Notes: generated by a model not told the origin, from the sequence alone. A DNA stretch of 64,000 bases from Planctomycetota bacterium (GCA_002683135.1 NYSS01000152.1:25583-89582); one strand, 5' to 3'; shown: positions 53,002-62,071, counted from the first letter of the stretch. Program-made: numbers and translations.

Positions 53002-54483
53002 TCAGGTCACCGTGTCGGAGAACTCGGACCCGTCGTCACCGGCGACGCATACCCGGTTGTTTCCAGCGCGTTTGGCTCTGATCAGAGCCTGATTCGCGAC
53101 CGCGAAAAGGCTGCCCTGCTCCGCTGCGTCGACGGGATAGGTCGCGGCGCCGGCGGAGATGGTGATCCGGCCAGTAAGGTCAGGGATCTGTTCGCGGAAA
53201 TCGGTCTTCTCGACGGCGCGGCGTACGCGCTCGATGTAGTTGACGCTTGGTGCGTCCCCGGGGCGCGCGGGGATGGGCTTGCCGGTCTCGGGCAACAGGA
53301 CGGCGAATTCGTCGCCGCCCCAGCGGGTCACGACATCCACCTCGCGGAAGTTATCCTGGATGATCTTCGCGACGCTGCGGATGACGGCGTCGCCAGTTGC
53401 ATACCCGTTGAGGTCGTTGATGATCTTGAAATTGTCGATGTCCATCAGCGCGAGCGTCACCTGGCGGTCGTAGCGCTTCGCCCGCTCGAGCTCGATGGCG
53501 ATTTGGCGGTCGAAGAAGCGCCGATTGAAGAGACCGGTGAGCGGGTCGACGACCGTCATCCGGTGGAGGTCTTCCCACTTGTTCGAGTTGATGAGGTTCA
53601 CCGCCATCTGCCCGGCGAGAAGGGAGACGACCTCGAGGTCATCCTGCGTGAACACCTCGCCGCCGCGCCTGTCGGTCAGGTTGACGACGCCGAGGACGAT
53701 TCGTCTGTCCTTCAGCGGGACGATCATGAAGGAACGCCCCGCATAATCAGCGCGCGTCGGGGGGTCGACGTCCTCTACGAGCAGAGGGTGGCCGGTGAGG
53801 GCGACCTCTCCAGCCAAGGACTCGCCGAGGGTGGTCGGCTCCAGCTTGCCGATGTCATCGGGGAAACCCGATCGTCGCTCCAACTTAAGCGCGTCGCCGC
53901 GTGGGGACTTCAGCATGATGGACCCGCGCTCGGCGTCCGCGAGCTCGAGGAACATCTCGAGGCCCGTGGTCAGGAGCTGGTCCCGATCCCGCTCGAGTTC
54001 GGACAGCAGTCGGCTGCACGCGATGAGGCGGGGCGCGGTCGCCAACATGCGTCCGTCCGTCAGCCCTGTCTGGGATTTGGGGTCGGCCTGCCGGGGGCGG
54101 GGGATCGCCATGCCGCGCTCTCGGCAACGTTCGGTCCCGTAGTCGAGCGCCTCTACGAGCGCGGAGAACCTATACGGCTCAGCGAGCCATAGGTCGACGA
54201 GGGGTGACGAGACGTTCGGGATCTCGGTGCCTGGCGCCGTCACGGCGATGAAGGGGGAGGGGGAGAAATCTCGCAGCTGCCGGAGGAAGTCCTCCGCGGG
54301 ATCAGGGAGCAAGGTGGCTCGCAAGAGCACGGCGGTGACCTGATTGCGTGCGATGAAGAGCGCGGCTTCATAGGAGCGCGCCGTGGCGAGAACGCGGTAC
54401 CCCCGATCACGAAGTAAATCCATGAAGTGGGCGAGATTCGCCTCACCGTCCGTGAGGACAACGACGACCGGGGCCGTGCTCAC
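53002..54483 (-). CDS. Diguanylate cyclase: pseudo-receiver, GAF and GGDEF domains
   Basis: A 493-residue protein; GTG 54483 overlaps the stop of the kinase-like gene upstream (GTGA). Residues 6-112 fold like a receiver (VVVVLTDGEANLAHFMDLL) but the Asp is replaced (AVLLRATLLPDP has Arg at that place). Residues about 165-305 are a GAF domain (ERGSIMLKSPRGD ... SFMIVPLKDRRIVLGVVNL). Residues 310-480 are GGDEF: DPLTGLFNRRFF, MDIDNFKIINDLNGYATGD, and WGGDEFAVLLPE with GGDEF at 389-393. An RxxD inhibitory site (Arg380-Asp383) sits five residues before it, so product feedback is expected. It makes cyclic di-GMP. Confidence 0.88.
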   Translation of the reverse strand: MSTAPVVVVLTDGEANLAHFMDLLRDRGYRVLATARSYEAALFIARNQVTAVLLRATLLPDPAEDFLRQLRDFSPSPFIAVTAPGTEIPNVSSPLVDLWLAEPYRFSALVEALDYGTERCRERGMAIPRPRQADPKSQTGLTDGRMLATAPRLIACSRLLSELERDRDQLLTTGLEMFLELADAERGSIMLKSPRGDALKLERRSGFPDDIGKLEPTTLGESLAGEVALTGHPLLVEDVDPPTRADYAGRSFMIVPLKDRRIVLGVVNLTDRRGGEVFTQDDLEVVSLLAGQMAVNLINSNKWEDLHRMTVVDPLTGLFNRRFFDRQIAIELERAKRYDRQVTLALMDIDNFKIINDLNGYATGDAVIRSVAKIIQDNFREVDVVTRWGGDEFAVLLPETGKPIPARPGDAPSVNYIERVRRAVEKTDFREQIPDLTGRITISAGAATYPVDAAEQGSLFAVANQALIRAKRAGNNRVCVAGDDGSEFSDTVT

Positions 54484-55541
54484 GCGCCCGCCCCTCGTTC
54501 CGTGGCGACGGGGATGCGCATGACGAAACGGGCGGCGTCTCCATCGCGGGTTTCGAGGCGCACTTCGCCGCCGAAGCGGTGGTGGACGAGGTGGCTGGCG
54601 AGGGCGATGCCGATGGCCCGACTGTGGCGGCAACGGCGCAGGAGCAACCCGAGATCCCAGACGTCGCATCCGCCGGGTAGGGTCCCGCCCTCCTCGTCGA
54701 TCGACAACACGACCGACGATCCTTCGCGAGCGACGCGGACCTCAAGTGCCTGGACGCGAGCGCGCTCCTCGAGGAAGGAGTTCAGCAACAGATCCAGCAT
54801 GAGCCCGAATTCAGATGGATCGCCAGGGATGCGCGGGAGCGATCCTCCGCACTGGAGGGTTACCGGCAGCCCCTCCTTCTCGAGGGCGACGGTTCGTTCC
54901 TCTACCATGGCCTGCAGGTCGATATCGGCGCGCAGGTTACTGGGGCGTCCCCCGATGAGACCGATCGCTTGGAGGAGGCGCTCGATCCGATGTAGTTCGC
55001 GCGTCGCCTGACTGAGGGCTCGGGCCCGCGAATCGTTCTCGCCCAGGTCCGCAGACAACAGCTGCAACCATCCCGATGCGGCTGAGAGGGGATTGTTGAG
55101 CGCGTGCGCGATGCCGCGAAGAACGAGTCCCTGATCCACACCTCCGGTGACGGGCGTCGGGGGAGGGTCGACGGCGCTGGGGTCCGGCTCGTTTGTTGGC
55201 GTCGCGCCGGACTCGGCCAGATCTCTGACGTGGCGGAGGACCTCGTTCAGAAAGTAGGGGTCCTCGATGCGTACGACTTCGGGGCCCGTTTCGAGTCGCC
55301 GCTGCCGACCGAGAACGAGGGCTGGAGTGCCAGAGAGGAAGTCGAGATCGGCGGTTTCGGGGAGCGTCTCCTCATGGAGGACCACGACGGCTGAATCGTC
55401 CGAAAATCCGCCCGCTTCGACGCGTGAGGCCAGCTCTTCGAGCGTGCTGTACGCCGAGACGTCATGCCCAGCCTTGCTGAGGTAGGCGGCCAGGGCTTCC
55501 TGGTCTTGCCCTGCCGCGTGGAGAAGGAGGATCGAGCTCAC
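54480..55541 (-). CDS. Histidine kinase-like protein with degenerate receiver and ATPase motifs
   Basis: A 353-residue protein. Residues 1-110 resemble a receiver (SILLLHAAGQDQEALAAYL) but the phospho-Asp position is His56 (VVVLHEETLP). The H box is LRGIAHALNNPLSAASGW with His146; the DHp helix continues to RELHRIERLLQAIGL. In the ATPase domain the N box is LMLDLLLNSFLEE, but G1 (DEEGGTL) and G2 (SRAIGIALASHLVHHRFGG) deviate, so kinase activity is doubtful; phosphotransfer or binding is possible. It is co-translated with the GGDEF protein that follows. Confidence 0.7.
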   Translation of the reverse strand: MSSILLLHAAGQDQEALAAYLSKAGHDVSAYSTLEELASRVEAGGFSDDSAVVVLHEETLPETADLDFLSGTPALVLGRQRRLETGPEVVRIEDPYFLNEVLRHVRDLAESGATPTNEPDPSAVDPPPTPVTGGVDQGLVLRGIAHALNNPLSAASGWLQLLSADLGENDSRARALSQATRELHRIERLLQAIGLIGGRPSNLRADIDLQAMVEERTVALEKEGLPVTLQCGGSLPRIPGDPSEFGLMLDLLLNSFLEERARVQALEVRVAREGSSVVLSIDEEGGTLPGGCDVWDLGLLLRRCRHSRAIGIALASHLVHHRFGGEVRLETRDGDAARFVMRIPVATERGAGA

Positions 55542-55858
55542 CTGGGCGGGCTCCTGGGGACGCGGGAGGCGAGGTCAACCACGGACTCGCTCCATGACCC
55601 TGTTCAAAAAAGGCTATAAGATTCGCCGCCAAGGGGACTTGTGGCAGCCGTCACTTCCATAGGATTCTACCCCGCGACCCTGGGACACGGCAAGGACGGA
55701 GCCGGACTCTGCGTTTGCTTGTGGGGGCAGCCGCCCCGTGCCAGACTCCGCGCCGTCGCCTCGGTCAAGCCGGAGGGCCTATTCGTCCGATGTGGCTGCA
55801 GGGCAACCTCTTGTAGCGGCTGCCTCTGTCGGTACCCGACCTTCCAAGGGAGCGATTC
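55542..55858. other. 317-base divergent intergenic region
   Basis: No gene is supported. The only promoter-like features are an AT-rich island (CAAAAAAGGCTATAAG, ending 55620) and TAGGAT at 55660-55665. No repeat or hairpin of note. It separates the divergent kinase-like and GT2 genes. Confidence 0.4.
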
Positions 55859-56800
55859 GTGCCCCAGGTCTCCATCGTCATTCCAGTTTTCAACGAGGAG
55901 CCCTGCCTCGCGTCGTTGTTCGAGACCCTGAACCGGTTCCTGGAGACCTTCGATCGGTCGACCGAGGTCGTCCTCGTGGATGACGGCAGCACGGACTCTT
56001 CACTGCGCATCATGACGGAGGAGGTGCGCACGCGACCGGGCTTCCAGGTGGTCGCGCTTCGGGCTAACAGGGGCCAGACGTCGGCCATGGCAGCCGGACT
56101 GGACGTCGCTAACGGCGAGGTCATCGTGTTCATGGATGCGGATTTGCAGAACGACCCGCAAGACATCCCGAGGTTGCTCAAGAAACTGGACGAGGGTTAC
56201 GACCTCGTGTCCGGTTGGCGCAAGAACCGTCAGGACAGGGCGTTCACCCGCAGGTTGCCCTCCAAGGTCGCCAATCGCGTCATCGGCTGGGTCACCGGCG
56301 TGTATGTGCATGACTACGGCTGCACCCTCAAGGCGTATCGGGCGAGCGTGGTCAAGCCACTCAACCTGTACTCTGACATGCATCGGTTCTTGCCGGCGCT
56401 CTGCACCAGCGCAGGGGCGCGGGTGACGGAGATGGTCGTCAACCACCACCCTCGGACGCTGGGGCAAAGCAAGTACGGCCTCGACCGTATCTTCAAGGTC
56501 GTCGCGGATCTCATCGTCATCAAGATGATCATGACGTTCTCGGATCGCCCCGTGCACTACTTCGGCATGCTCAGCCTTGGGTTCCTGCTCCTCACCGTAT
56601 TCAGCGCAGGTCTATGGACGTGGAACCTCGCCGAAGGCTGGCAGGAGGGCACGATCATTCTCCCTGCCGTCATCGTTCTCTGCTTCTGCTCCTTCCTGTA
56701 CTTCTTGTTCATGGGGCTGCTGGCTGACCTGATCGTTCGCGTCCGTGGCCGCGGGCGCTCCGATATCGCGCGGGCAGCAGTGACGGAGGTCGCAACATGA
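55859..56800 (+). CDS. GT2 glycosyltransferase, DPM1/GtrB type, membrane-anchored
   Basis: A 313-residue enzyme starting at GTG 55859. The GT-A domain has VSIVIPVFNEEPCLASL, VVLVDDGSTDSS, and the metal-binding DADLQ (93-97) in VFMDADLQNDPQ. Two C-terminal TM helices (GMLSLGFLLLTVFSAGLWTW; ILPAVIVLCFCSFLYFLFMGLLADLIV) are the anchor seen in polyisoprenyl-phosphate glycosyltransferases (GtrB/ArnC). It would move a sugar from a nucleotide to undecaprenyl phosphate at the inner membrane. It overlaps the next gene by ATGA. Confidence 0.9.
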   Translation: MPQVSIVIPVFNEEPCLASLFETLNRFLETFDRSTEVVLVDDGSTDSSLRIMTEEVRTRPGFQVVALRANRGQTSAMAAGLDVANGEVIVFMDADLQNDPQDIPRLLKKLDEGYDLVSGWRKNRQDRAFTRRLPSKVANRVIGWVTGVYVHDYGCTLKAYRASVVKPLNLYSDMHRFLPALCTSAGARVTEMVVNHHPRTLGQSKYGLDRIFKVVADLIVIKMIMTFSDRPVHYFGMLSLGFLLLTVFSAGLWTWNLAEGWQEGTIILPAVIVLCFCSFLYFLFMGLLADLIVRVRGRGRSDIARAAVTEVAT

Positions 56801-57786
56801 GCGAACCAACGCTTGATCTCTCGTTCGTCGTCCTCGCGAGCAACGAGAAACCTGACCCGGCGTTGTTCACAGAGATGATGGGGATGTGGCGGACCGAGCT
56901 AGAACAGCTTGGCCGCAGCTACGAGGTCATCGTCGTCGACGATGGGGTTGGAGAGGGTTTCTTCGACGCCGCCCAGTCGATTGCCAGGGAGTGGGGCGCT
57001 GTTCGGATCGTGCGCTTCCGTCGCTGCTTCGGAGAGTCGGTTGCCCTGGATACTGCCGTGGACATGGCTCGCGGCGCCTACGTGGTCACGTCGACCTGGT
57101 ACACCCAGGTCGATCCCAAGGGGCTCTCCAAGGTGATCGGGATGCTTGATGAGGGCACGGACTTCGTCGCTGTGCGACGCCACCCTCGCGTCGATGGGGT
57201 GATGTCTCGCCTGGTCTCCTGGCTCTTCAACGCTTACACGCGCTGGATCACCAAGGTGGAGATCTACGACCTGAACTGTGCGTTCCGCGCGTTCAGGAAA
57301 GAGGTCGTGGAGGAGCTGCACTTTCACGGTGACCTGTTCCGTTTCATCAGCGTGCTCGCCGTGCAGAAGGGCTTCCGGGTGAAGGAAATCCCGATGCAGC
57401 ACGTGAGGGAGGAGGGGCCATCCACCGTCCTGCGGCCGGGCCTCTACGTGAGGCGGTTCCTCGACATTCTGTCCTTGTTCTTCCTCATGAAGTTCACGAG
57501 GAAGCCCCTGCGCTTCTTCGGGCTGGTGGGCTTCGGGTTTCTCTCGGTCGGCTTCGCCATCTGTCTGTGGATGCTCTACGTGCGCCTGGTCATCGGCCAC
57601 GCGCTGTCGGATCGACCGATGTTGGTCCTGGGGATCTTCCTCGTCGTGCTGGGCATCATCGTCGCGAGCATCGGCCTTATCGGCGAGATCATCATCTTCA
57701 CCCAGGGTCGAGACCTTCGCGACTACCACATCGACAGCATCGTGGAGGGCCGCGATAGATCCGACGAGGAGGAGAGCGACGAGTGA
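56797..57786 (+). CDS. GT2-like protein without the DXD motif (probable pseudo-glycosyltransferase)
   Basis: A 329-residue paralogue of the preceding protein, with the same GT-A fold and two C-terminal TM helices (RFFGLVGFGFLSVGFAICLWMLYV; LVLGIFLVVLGIIVASIGLIGEIIIF). VIVVDDG is kept (45-50) but the metal-binding DADLQ of the first protein is replaced by TWYTQ (100-104), in VVTSTWYTQVDPKGL. Without the DXD aspartates normal catalysis is unlikely. It may be a regulatory or scaffolding partner of the first GT2, with which it is co-translated, or may transfer by another mechanism. Confidence 0.8.
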   Translation: MSEPTLDLSFVVLASNEKPDPALFTEMMGMWRTELEQLGRSYEVIVVDDGVGEGFFDAAQSIAREWGAVRIVRFRRCFGESVALDTAVDMARGAYVVTSTWYTQVDPKGLSKVIGMLDEGTDFVAVRRHPRVDGVMSRLVSWLFNAYTRWITKVEIYDLNCAFRAFRKEVVEELHFHGDLFRFISVLAVQKGFRVKEIPMQHVREEGPSTVLRPGLYVRRFLDILSLFFLMKFTRKPLRFFGLVGFGFLSVGFAICLWMLYVRLVIGHALSDRPMLVLGIFLVVLGIIVASIGLIGEIIIFTQGRDLRDYHIDSIVEGRDRSDEEESDE

Positions 57787-58823
57787 GTGTTCATGTCAGC
57801 GAGCTCACCTCGGGGGAGGAGGCCGCGTGGAGGACGTACGTCGACGAGCACTCGGAGGCCACGTTATTCCATTCTCTGCTGTGGCGAGATGTGCTGCGGA
57901 ACACGTTCAAGCACGAGTGTCGCTACGCGATGGCGCACCGGGACGGCGCCGTCGTGGGGGTCGTGCCCATGGTGGCGATCCGCAGCGTGTTCTTCGGACG
58001 GTCGGCGATCTCGGTTCCCTTCGGTGTTTACGGCGGCATTCTCGCGGACGATGAGGAGGCGACGCGCGTTCTCGTCGAGCATGGGCGCGGGCTGGCGAGG
58101 GATGTCGGCGCCAGCTACGTGGAGCTCCGGCACCTGACGCCTCCGCCCGGCCTCGCGTTGCCGTCGAATGACCTCTACTCGACGTTCGCGTGTGAACTGC
58201 CTGACGATCCGAGCGAAGTCCTCGGGATGATCCCGCGCAAGTCTCGCGCGGAGGTGCGCAAAGCTCGCAAGCGCGGCGATATCAAGACCGATGTGGGGCC
58301 CCTGGAGCTTGGCGAATTCCATCGACTCTTCGCGCTGAACAAACGCAAGCTCGGGTCGCCCGTGTTTCCCAGGAGCCTCTTCTGGCACCTGGCGGATCTC
58401 TTCGGGGACGACTGCAACGTCCTCACCGTGCGGCATGACGGACGTCCCGTGGCGGCGGTGATGAACTTTGTCTGGCGACACACCTTGATGTCGTATTACT
58501 CCGGCGCGCTCGACCACGCCAATCGTCTGTCCGCCAACAACCTCATGTACGTGGCTGCCATGGAGCACGCCGTAGAGCGTGGCCTCAAGTGCTTCGATTT
58601 TGGCCGCAGCCGGAAGGGGACGGGCGCGTTCGCGTTCAAGAAGAACATGGGTTTTGTCCCGCGAGACCTGCACTATTCCTACATCCTTGCGGAAGGCGAG
58701 GCGTTGCCCCAGATCAACGCTTCAAACCCCAAGTACCGGCTGGCCCAGTCGCTGTTCAAGCACTTGCCCAAGTTCGCGGCGGAGAAGCTCGGCAGCTTCG
58801 TCGCGAAACGCATGCCCGTCTGA
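57783..58823 (+). CDS. FemAB-like GNAT transferase (PEP-CTERM/XrtA-associated type)
   Basis: A 346-residue protein in a GTGA overlap with the second GT2. Two GNAT-like halves: TLFHSLLWRDVLRNTFKHECRYAMAHRDGAVVGVVPMV in the first and VLTVRHDGRPVAAVMNFVWRHTLMSYYSGALDHANRLSANNLMYVAAMEHAVERGLKCFDFGRSRKGTG near residues 215-285 in the second. This second block matches the 'FemAB family XrtA/PEP-CTERM system-associated protein', found in exopolysaccharide and exosortase loci. The substrate is unknown; the family attaches aminoacyl or acyl groups. Location with the two GT2 genes suggests a shared envelope glycan pathway. Confidence 0.8.
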   Translation: MSVHVSELTSGEEAAWRTYVDEHSEATLFHSLLWRDVLRNTFKHECRYAMAHRDGAVVGVVPMVAIRSVFFGRSAISVPFGVYGGILADDEEATRVLVEHGRGLARDVGASYVELRHLTPPPGLALPSNDLYSTFACELPDDPSEVLGMIPRKSRAEVRKARKRGDIKTDVGPLELGEFHRLFALNKRKLGSPVFPRSLFWHLADLFGDDCNVLTVRHDGRPVAAVMNFVWRHTLMSYYSGALDHANRLSANNLMYVAAMEHAVERGLKCFDFGRSRKGTGAFAFKKNMGFVPRDLHYSYILAEGEALPQINASNPKYRLAQSLFKHLPKFAAEKLGSFVAKRMPV

Positions 58824-58954
58824 GGTCGGGGCGCGGCGCCGACAGAATCCGGGCCGGGAACAGCCCGTGCCGTTGGGTTGGCGACGCCCGCGGGTGGAGC
58901 CGCTGTTCCTTGCGTTTATGATCTCCGGACCGGGATCCCGGGCCAGGAGCGTCG

Positions 58955-60382
58955 ATGTCCCGGGAAGGTAGGATCTTGCTGTCCCGGCTCTCGGCCCGTA
59001 ACAAAGAGCCCAAGGAGGCTGCGTCTTTGAAGGTCCTGGTCGCCGACGATGAGAAGTCCATCACCCTGACGCTGGAGGAAGATCTCCAGGAGGTCGGTCA
59101 CGAGGTGACGGTCGCGAATACGGGGGACGACGCGCTGGCGGCGGTCCAGCGTGAACGCTTCGACTGCCTCATCACCGACTTGAATATGCCCGGTGTGAAG
59201 GGCCACGAGCTCATTCGTCAAGCGAAGGAACTCGATGAGGCGATCTCTGTGATCGTGATCACGGGCTACGGCACGATCGAGTCGGCGGTTCAGGCGATGC
59301 GCGATGGTGCCTACGACTACATCCAGAAGCCCTTCGTCAACGACCAGATCGTCGTACAGCTCGAAAAGATCGGGGAACTCCGCGACCTGAAGGCGGAGAA
59401 CAAGGAGTTGCGCGCGCAGGTCCAGGAGATCGTGCGTTTCGAGAACATCATCGGGTCATCGGACCCGATGCAGGAGGTCTTCCGCACCATGAAGACCGTC
59501 TCGCGCACGGATTCGAATATCCTCGTGGTTGGCGAGACCGGCACCGGGAAGGAGCGGGTTGCGAGGGCGATCCACGATCTCAGCCCACGCAGGAGTCATC
59601 CACTCGTGACGATCTCCTGTGCGGCGATCCCATCGACGCTCCTTGAAGACGAGCTCTTCGGGCACGAGAAGGGCGCGTTCACCGACGCCCGTGATCGCAA
59701 GGTCGGGCGCATCGAGCGCGCCGCGGGCGGTTCGTTCTTCCTCGACGACATCGATGACATGCCCCTGGAGACGCAGGTCAAGCTGCTGCGGGTCCTGCAG
59801 GAGCGGGAGCTCGAGCGTCTCGGTGGCGATGAGACCATCAAGGTCGACATTCGTGTCATCACCGCGACCAAGGTCGACCTCAAGGAGATGGTCGCCGAGG
59901 GGCGGTTTCGCGAGGACCTCTTTTATCGACTCAATGTCGTGCCGCTCCAACTGCCGCCGTTGCGTGATCGGAGTGGGGATATCCCGTTGCTCACCCAGCA
60001 CTTCATCGCGAAGTTCTCAGGTGGACGGGCGTACGAGATCAAGCCCGAGGTCATGGACGCCATGGAAGCCTATTATTGGCCCGGAAACGTGCGCGAACTC
60101 GAGCACGCAATCGAGCGAGCCATTGCGCTCGCGGGCAACGCGACCTTCCTCAAACGGGAGCATCTGGTCGAGCGTAGCCCTGTCCACAAGATGGCCTTGC
60201 AGGTCCCGCGCAAGATCAAGGGGCTAAAGGACGTGGTCGAGGAGGCTGAGACGGAGCACATCAAGGAGGTGCTCAAGATCACGGCCAATCACAAGGCTCA
60301 GGCGGCGTCGATCCTCGGCATCTCGCGGAAGAACCTCTGGGAGAAGATGAAGCTCTACGGGATCGACGGGTCCGGTGCATAG
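58955..60382 (+). CDS. Sigma-54-type response regulator with GAFTDA variant loop
   Basis: A 475-residue protein; ATG 58955 follows CCAGGAGC at good spacing. Receiver Asp75 (LITDLNMPGV), AAA+ Walker A GETGTGKE (193-200), the contact loop GHEKGAFTDA (GAFTDA at 240-245), Walker B FFLDDIDDMP, and a C-terminal Fis HTH (KAQAASILGISRKNLWEKMKLYG). The sigma-54 contact loop reads GAFTDA rather than GAFTGA, and Walker B begins DDID rather than DEVG, so promoter opening may be altered. No kinase gene is adjacent. Confidence 0.85.
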   Translation: MSREGRILLSRLSARNKEPKEAASLKVLVADDEKSITLTLEEDLQEVGHEVTVANTGDDALAAVQRERFDCLITDLNMPGVKGHELIRQAKELDEAISVIVITGYGTIESAVQAMRDGAYDYIQKPFVNDQIVVQLEKIGELRDLKAENKELRAQVQEIVRFENIIGSSDPMQEVFRTMKTVSRTDSNILVVGETGTGKERVARAIHDLSPRRSHPLVTISCAAIPSTLLEDELFGHEKGAFTDARDRKVGRIERAAGGSFFLDDIDDMPLETQVKLLRVLQERELERLGGDETIKVDIRVITATKVDLKEMVAEGRFREDLFYRLNVVPLQLPPLRDRSGDIPLLTQHFIAKFSGGRAYEIKPEVMDAMEAYYWPGNVRELEHAIERAIALAGNATFLKREHLVERSPVHKMALQVPRKIKGLKDVVEEAETEHIKEVLKITANHKAQAASILGISRKNLWEKMKLYGIDGSGA

Positions 60383-60435
60383 CAGCGCTCGGATGCGGCC
60401 CCCATCTCGCCGCCCGTGCTGGTAGATTTGGGCCG

Positions 60436-61218
60436 ATGCTTCCCGCCGTGCATGGAGCCGACGAACGCGTGGTGTTCGTTTCAGACGTCCATCTTCGATA
60501 CGGGGACGTTGCGTATCTGCGCCAATTCACGGATTTCCTCGACGGCGTCGGAGCCGACGGCGCGGCCGCGGTTTACATCCACGGGGACCTGTTCGATTTT
60601 TACGTCGGTCCTCGGCAAGGGGCGCGCCCGTTCTATGGCCCCCTGTTCACCGGCCTGCGGGCCTTGGTGGACGCGGGTATTCCCGTCGGGATCATTCACG
60701 GGAATCGAGATTTCCTCATGGGGAAGCGGTTCGCCGATGCCGGTTGCGACCTGCTCGCGTTGGAGGTGGCGCTCGACCTCGGTGGCTTGCGGGTGCACCT
60801 TTCCCACGGAGATCAGTTCTGTATTCACGATCGCAGCTACCTGTTCTGGGCGCGGGGCGTGCTGAGGGCTGCGCCGCTCAGGTTTCTGGTGCGAAACCTC
60901 CCCATCTCGGTCGCTACCTGGTTGGCCCGACGCTATCGGAAGGTTTCTGCGAAGAAGCTGGCCAAGCGTGGCGCGGCAACCACCAGTCGGTTGGCGACGA
61001 TTTTGGATGGCGTGCGGCAGCTACTCGAGCGTGATCCGTACGATGCGCTTGTGTGTGGCCACATCCACGATCTCGCTGAGACGGACATCACCGCGGGACC
61101 AACGAAGTCCGTGCTCTACACGACCGGGGCGTGGGAGCAGTGCCCCAACTACATTGAATGGGCGGACGGCTCACTCCGCGTGCGGAAACTCCGCCCCCAG
61201 GCCGCCGTCTCCGGCTGA
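60436..61218 (+). CDS. lpxH: UDP-2,3-diacylglucosamine diphosphatase
   Basis: A 260-residue calcineurin-like metallophosphatase. Metal motifs: FVSDVHLRYGD, IHGDLFDFYVGP, IIHGNRDFLMGKRFADAG, HLSHGDQFCIHDRSYLFWARG, and VCGHIHDLAETD; the HGNRDFL and CxHDRSYxxxR type segments identify LpxH rather than general phosphoesterases. It hydrolyses UDP-2,3-diacylglucosamine to lipid X at the inner membrane, so the host makes lipid A. It is slightly longer than E. coli LpxH (240). Confidence 0.9.
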   Translation: MLPAVHGADERVVFVSDVHLRYGDVAYLRQFTDFLDGVGADGAAAVYIHGDLFDFYVGPRQGARPFYGPLFTGLRALVDAGIPVGIIHGNRDFLMGKRFADAGCDLLALEVALDLGGLRVHLSHGDQFCIHDRSYLFWARGVLRAAPLRFLVRNLPISVATWLARRYRKVSAKKLAKRGAATTSRLATILDGVRQLLERDPYDALVCGHIHDLAETDITAGPTKSVLYTTGAWEQCPNYIEWADGSLRVRKLRPQAAVSG

Positions 61219-61279
61219 GGTCGTCAGGGCTCTGATCCTGCCGCTGCCGCCAGCCTGTACGGCGTGCTGGAGTAGGGAC

Positions 61280-61307
61280 TTGGGCCCGCCTACACCGTCG
61301 CTATGAT
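61280..61307 (+). promoter_or_regulatory. Sigma-70-type promoter upstream of cmk-rpsA
   Basis: TTGGGC (61280-61285) and TATGAT (61302-61307) are separated by 16 bases. Transcription would begin near 61314, giving a leader of about 65 bases before the cytidylate kinase gene. The same -10 hexamer TATGAT is used in the nrdJ promoter. Confidence 0.45.
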
Positions 61308-61381
61308 GGCCCCTTACCACCTCGGACCGGGCTTCGCCCGGAACAGGGTGCGCGCGCCGCAACTGCTGGCGCGGGAAAGGA

Positions 61382-62071
61382 TTGCGGCCAGATAGCTGGT
61401 CGCTTGCGTTGCGCATCGTCGTCACCATCGACGGACCGGCAGGCGCCGGCAAGAGCACAGTCGCCAAGTCCCTGGCCAACGAGTTGGGCTGGCGGTATCT
61501 CGACACGGGGGCGCTCTACAGGGCCGTGGCGCTGATCGCCGGAGAGCGAGGCGTCACATCCGACGACGCTCACGGTCTGGGTGCGCTTACGGCTGCGCTC
61601 CAGATCACGCAGGACCCTCAGGGGCGGACCTTCGTGGCTGATCGGGACGTCTCAGCGGATATACGCAGCGAGACGGTCTCCGACGGCGCGTCGAGGATCT
61701 CTGCTCATCCACCGGTGCGTGCTGCCCTTGTGGAGGTGCAACGGAGCGTTGCTCAGGCAGGGCACCTCGTCTGTGAAGGGCGGGACATGGGGACGGTGAT
61801 CTTCCCAGAGGCCCAGTTGAAGGTGTTCCTCGTCGCGGACGCACGCACGCGAGCGATGCGTCGCGCCAAAGACCTGGATGCGCAGGGCGAGCCCTGCGAT
61901 CTGGAGGAACTGGTGGCCAAGATCGAGGAGCGGGATCGTCGGGATACGAGTCGTGCGACGTCCCCCCTCGAGAAACACAACGATATGGTGGAGGTCGACA
62001 CGAGTGACCTCTCCATCGAGCAGGTGCTGGAGCGCCTGCAGCAGCTCGTAGCCGAGCAGGTCGAGCGATGA
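61382..62071 (+). CDS. cmk: Cytidylate kinase
   Basis: A 229-residue P-loop kinase phosphorylating CMP and dCMP. VVTIDGPAGAGKSTVAKSLANELGWRYLDTGALYRAVAL is a perfect Cmk N-terminus (Walker A GPAGAGKST); CEGRDMGTVIFPEAQLKVFLVADARTRAMRRAKD and EERDRRDTSRATSPL with conserved Arg residues complete it. Start TTG 61382 has GGGAAAGG before it; TTG 61409 is also possible and would begin MRIVVTIDGP. Cmk next to rpsA is the common bacterial order, as seen here. Confidence 0.93.
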   Translation: MRPDSWSLALRIVVTIDGPAGAGKSTVAKSLANELGWRYLDTGALYRAVALIAGERGVTSDDAHGLGALTAALQITQDPQGRTFVADRDVSADIRSETVSDGASRISAHPPVRAALVEVQRSVAQAGHLVCEGRDMGTVIFPEAQLKVFLVADARTRAMRRAKDLDAQGEPCDLEELVAKIEERDRRDTSRATSPLEKHNDMVEVDTSDLSIEQVLERLQQLVAEQVER

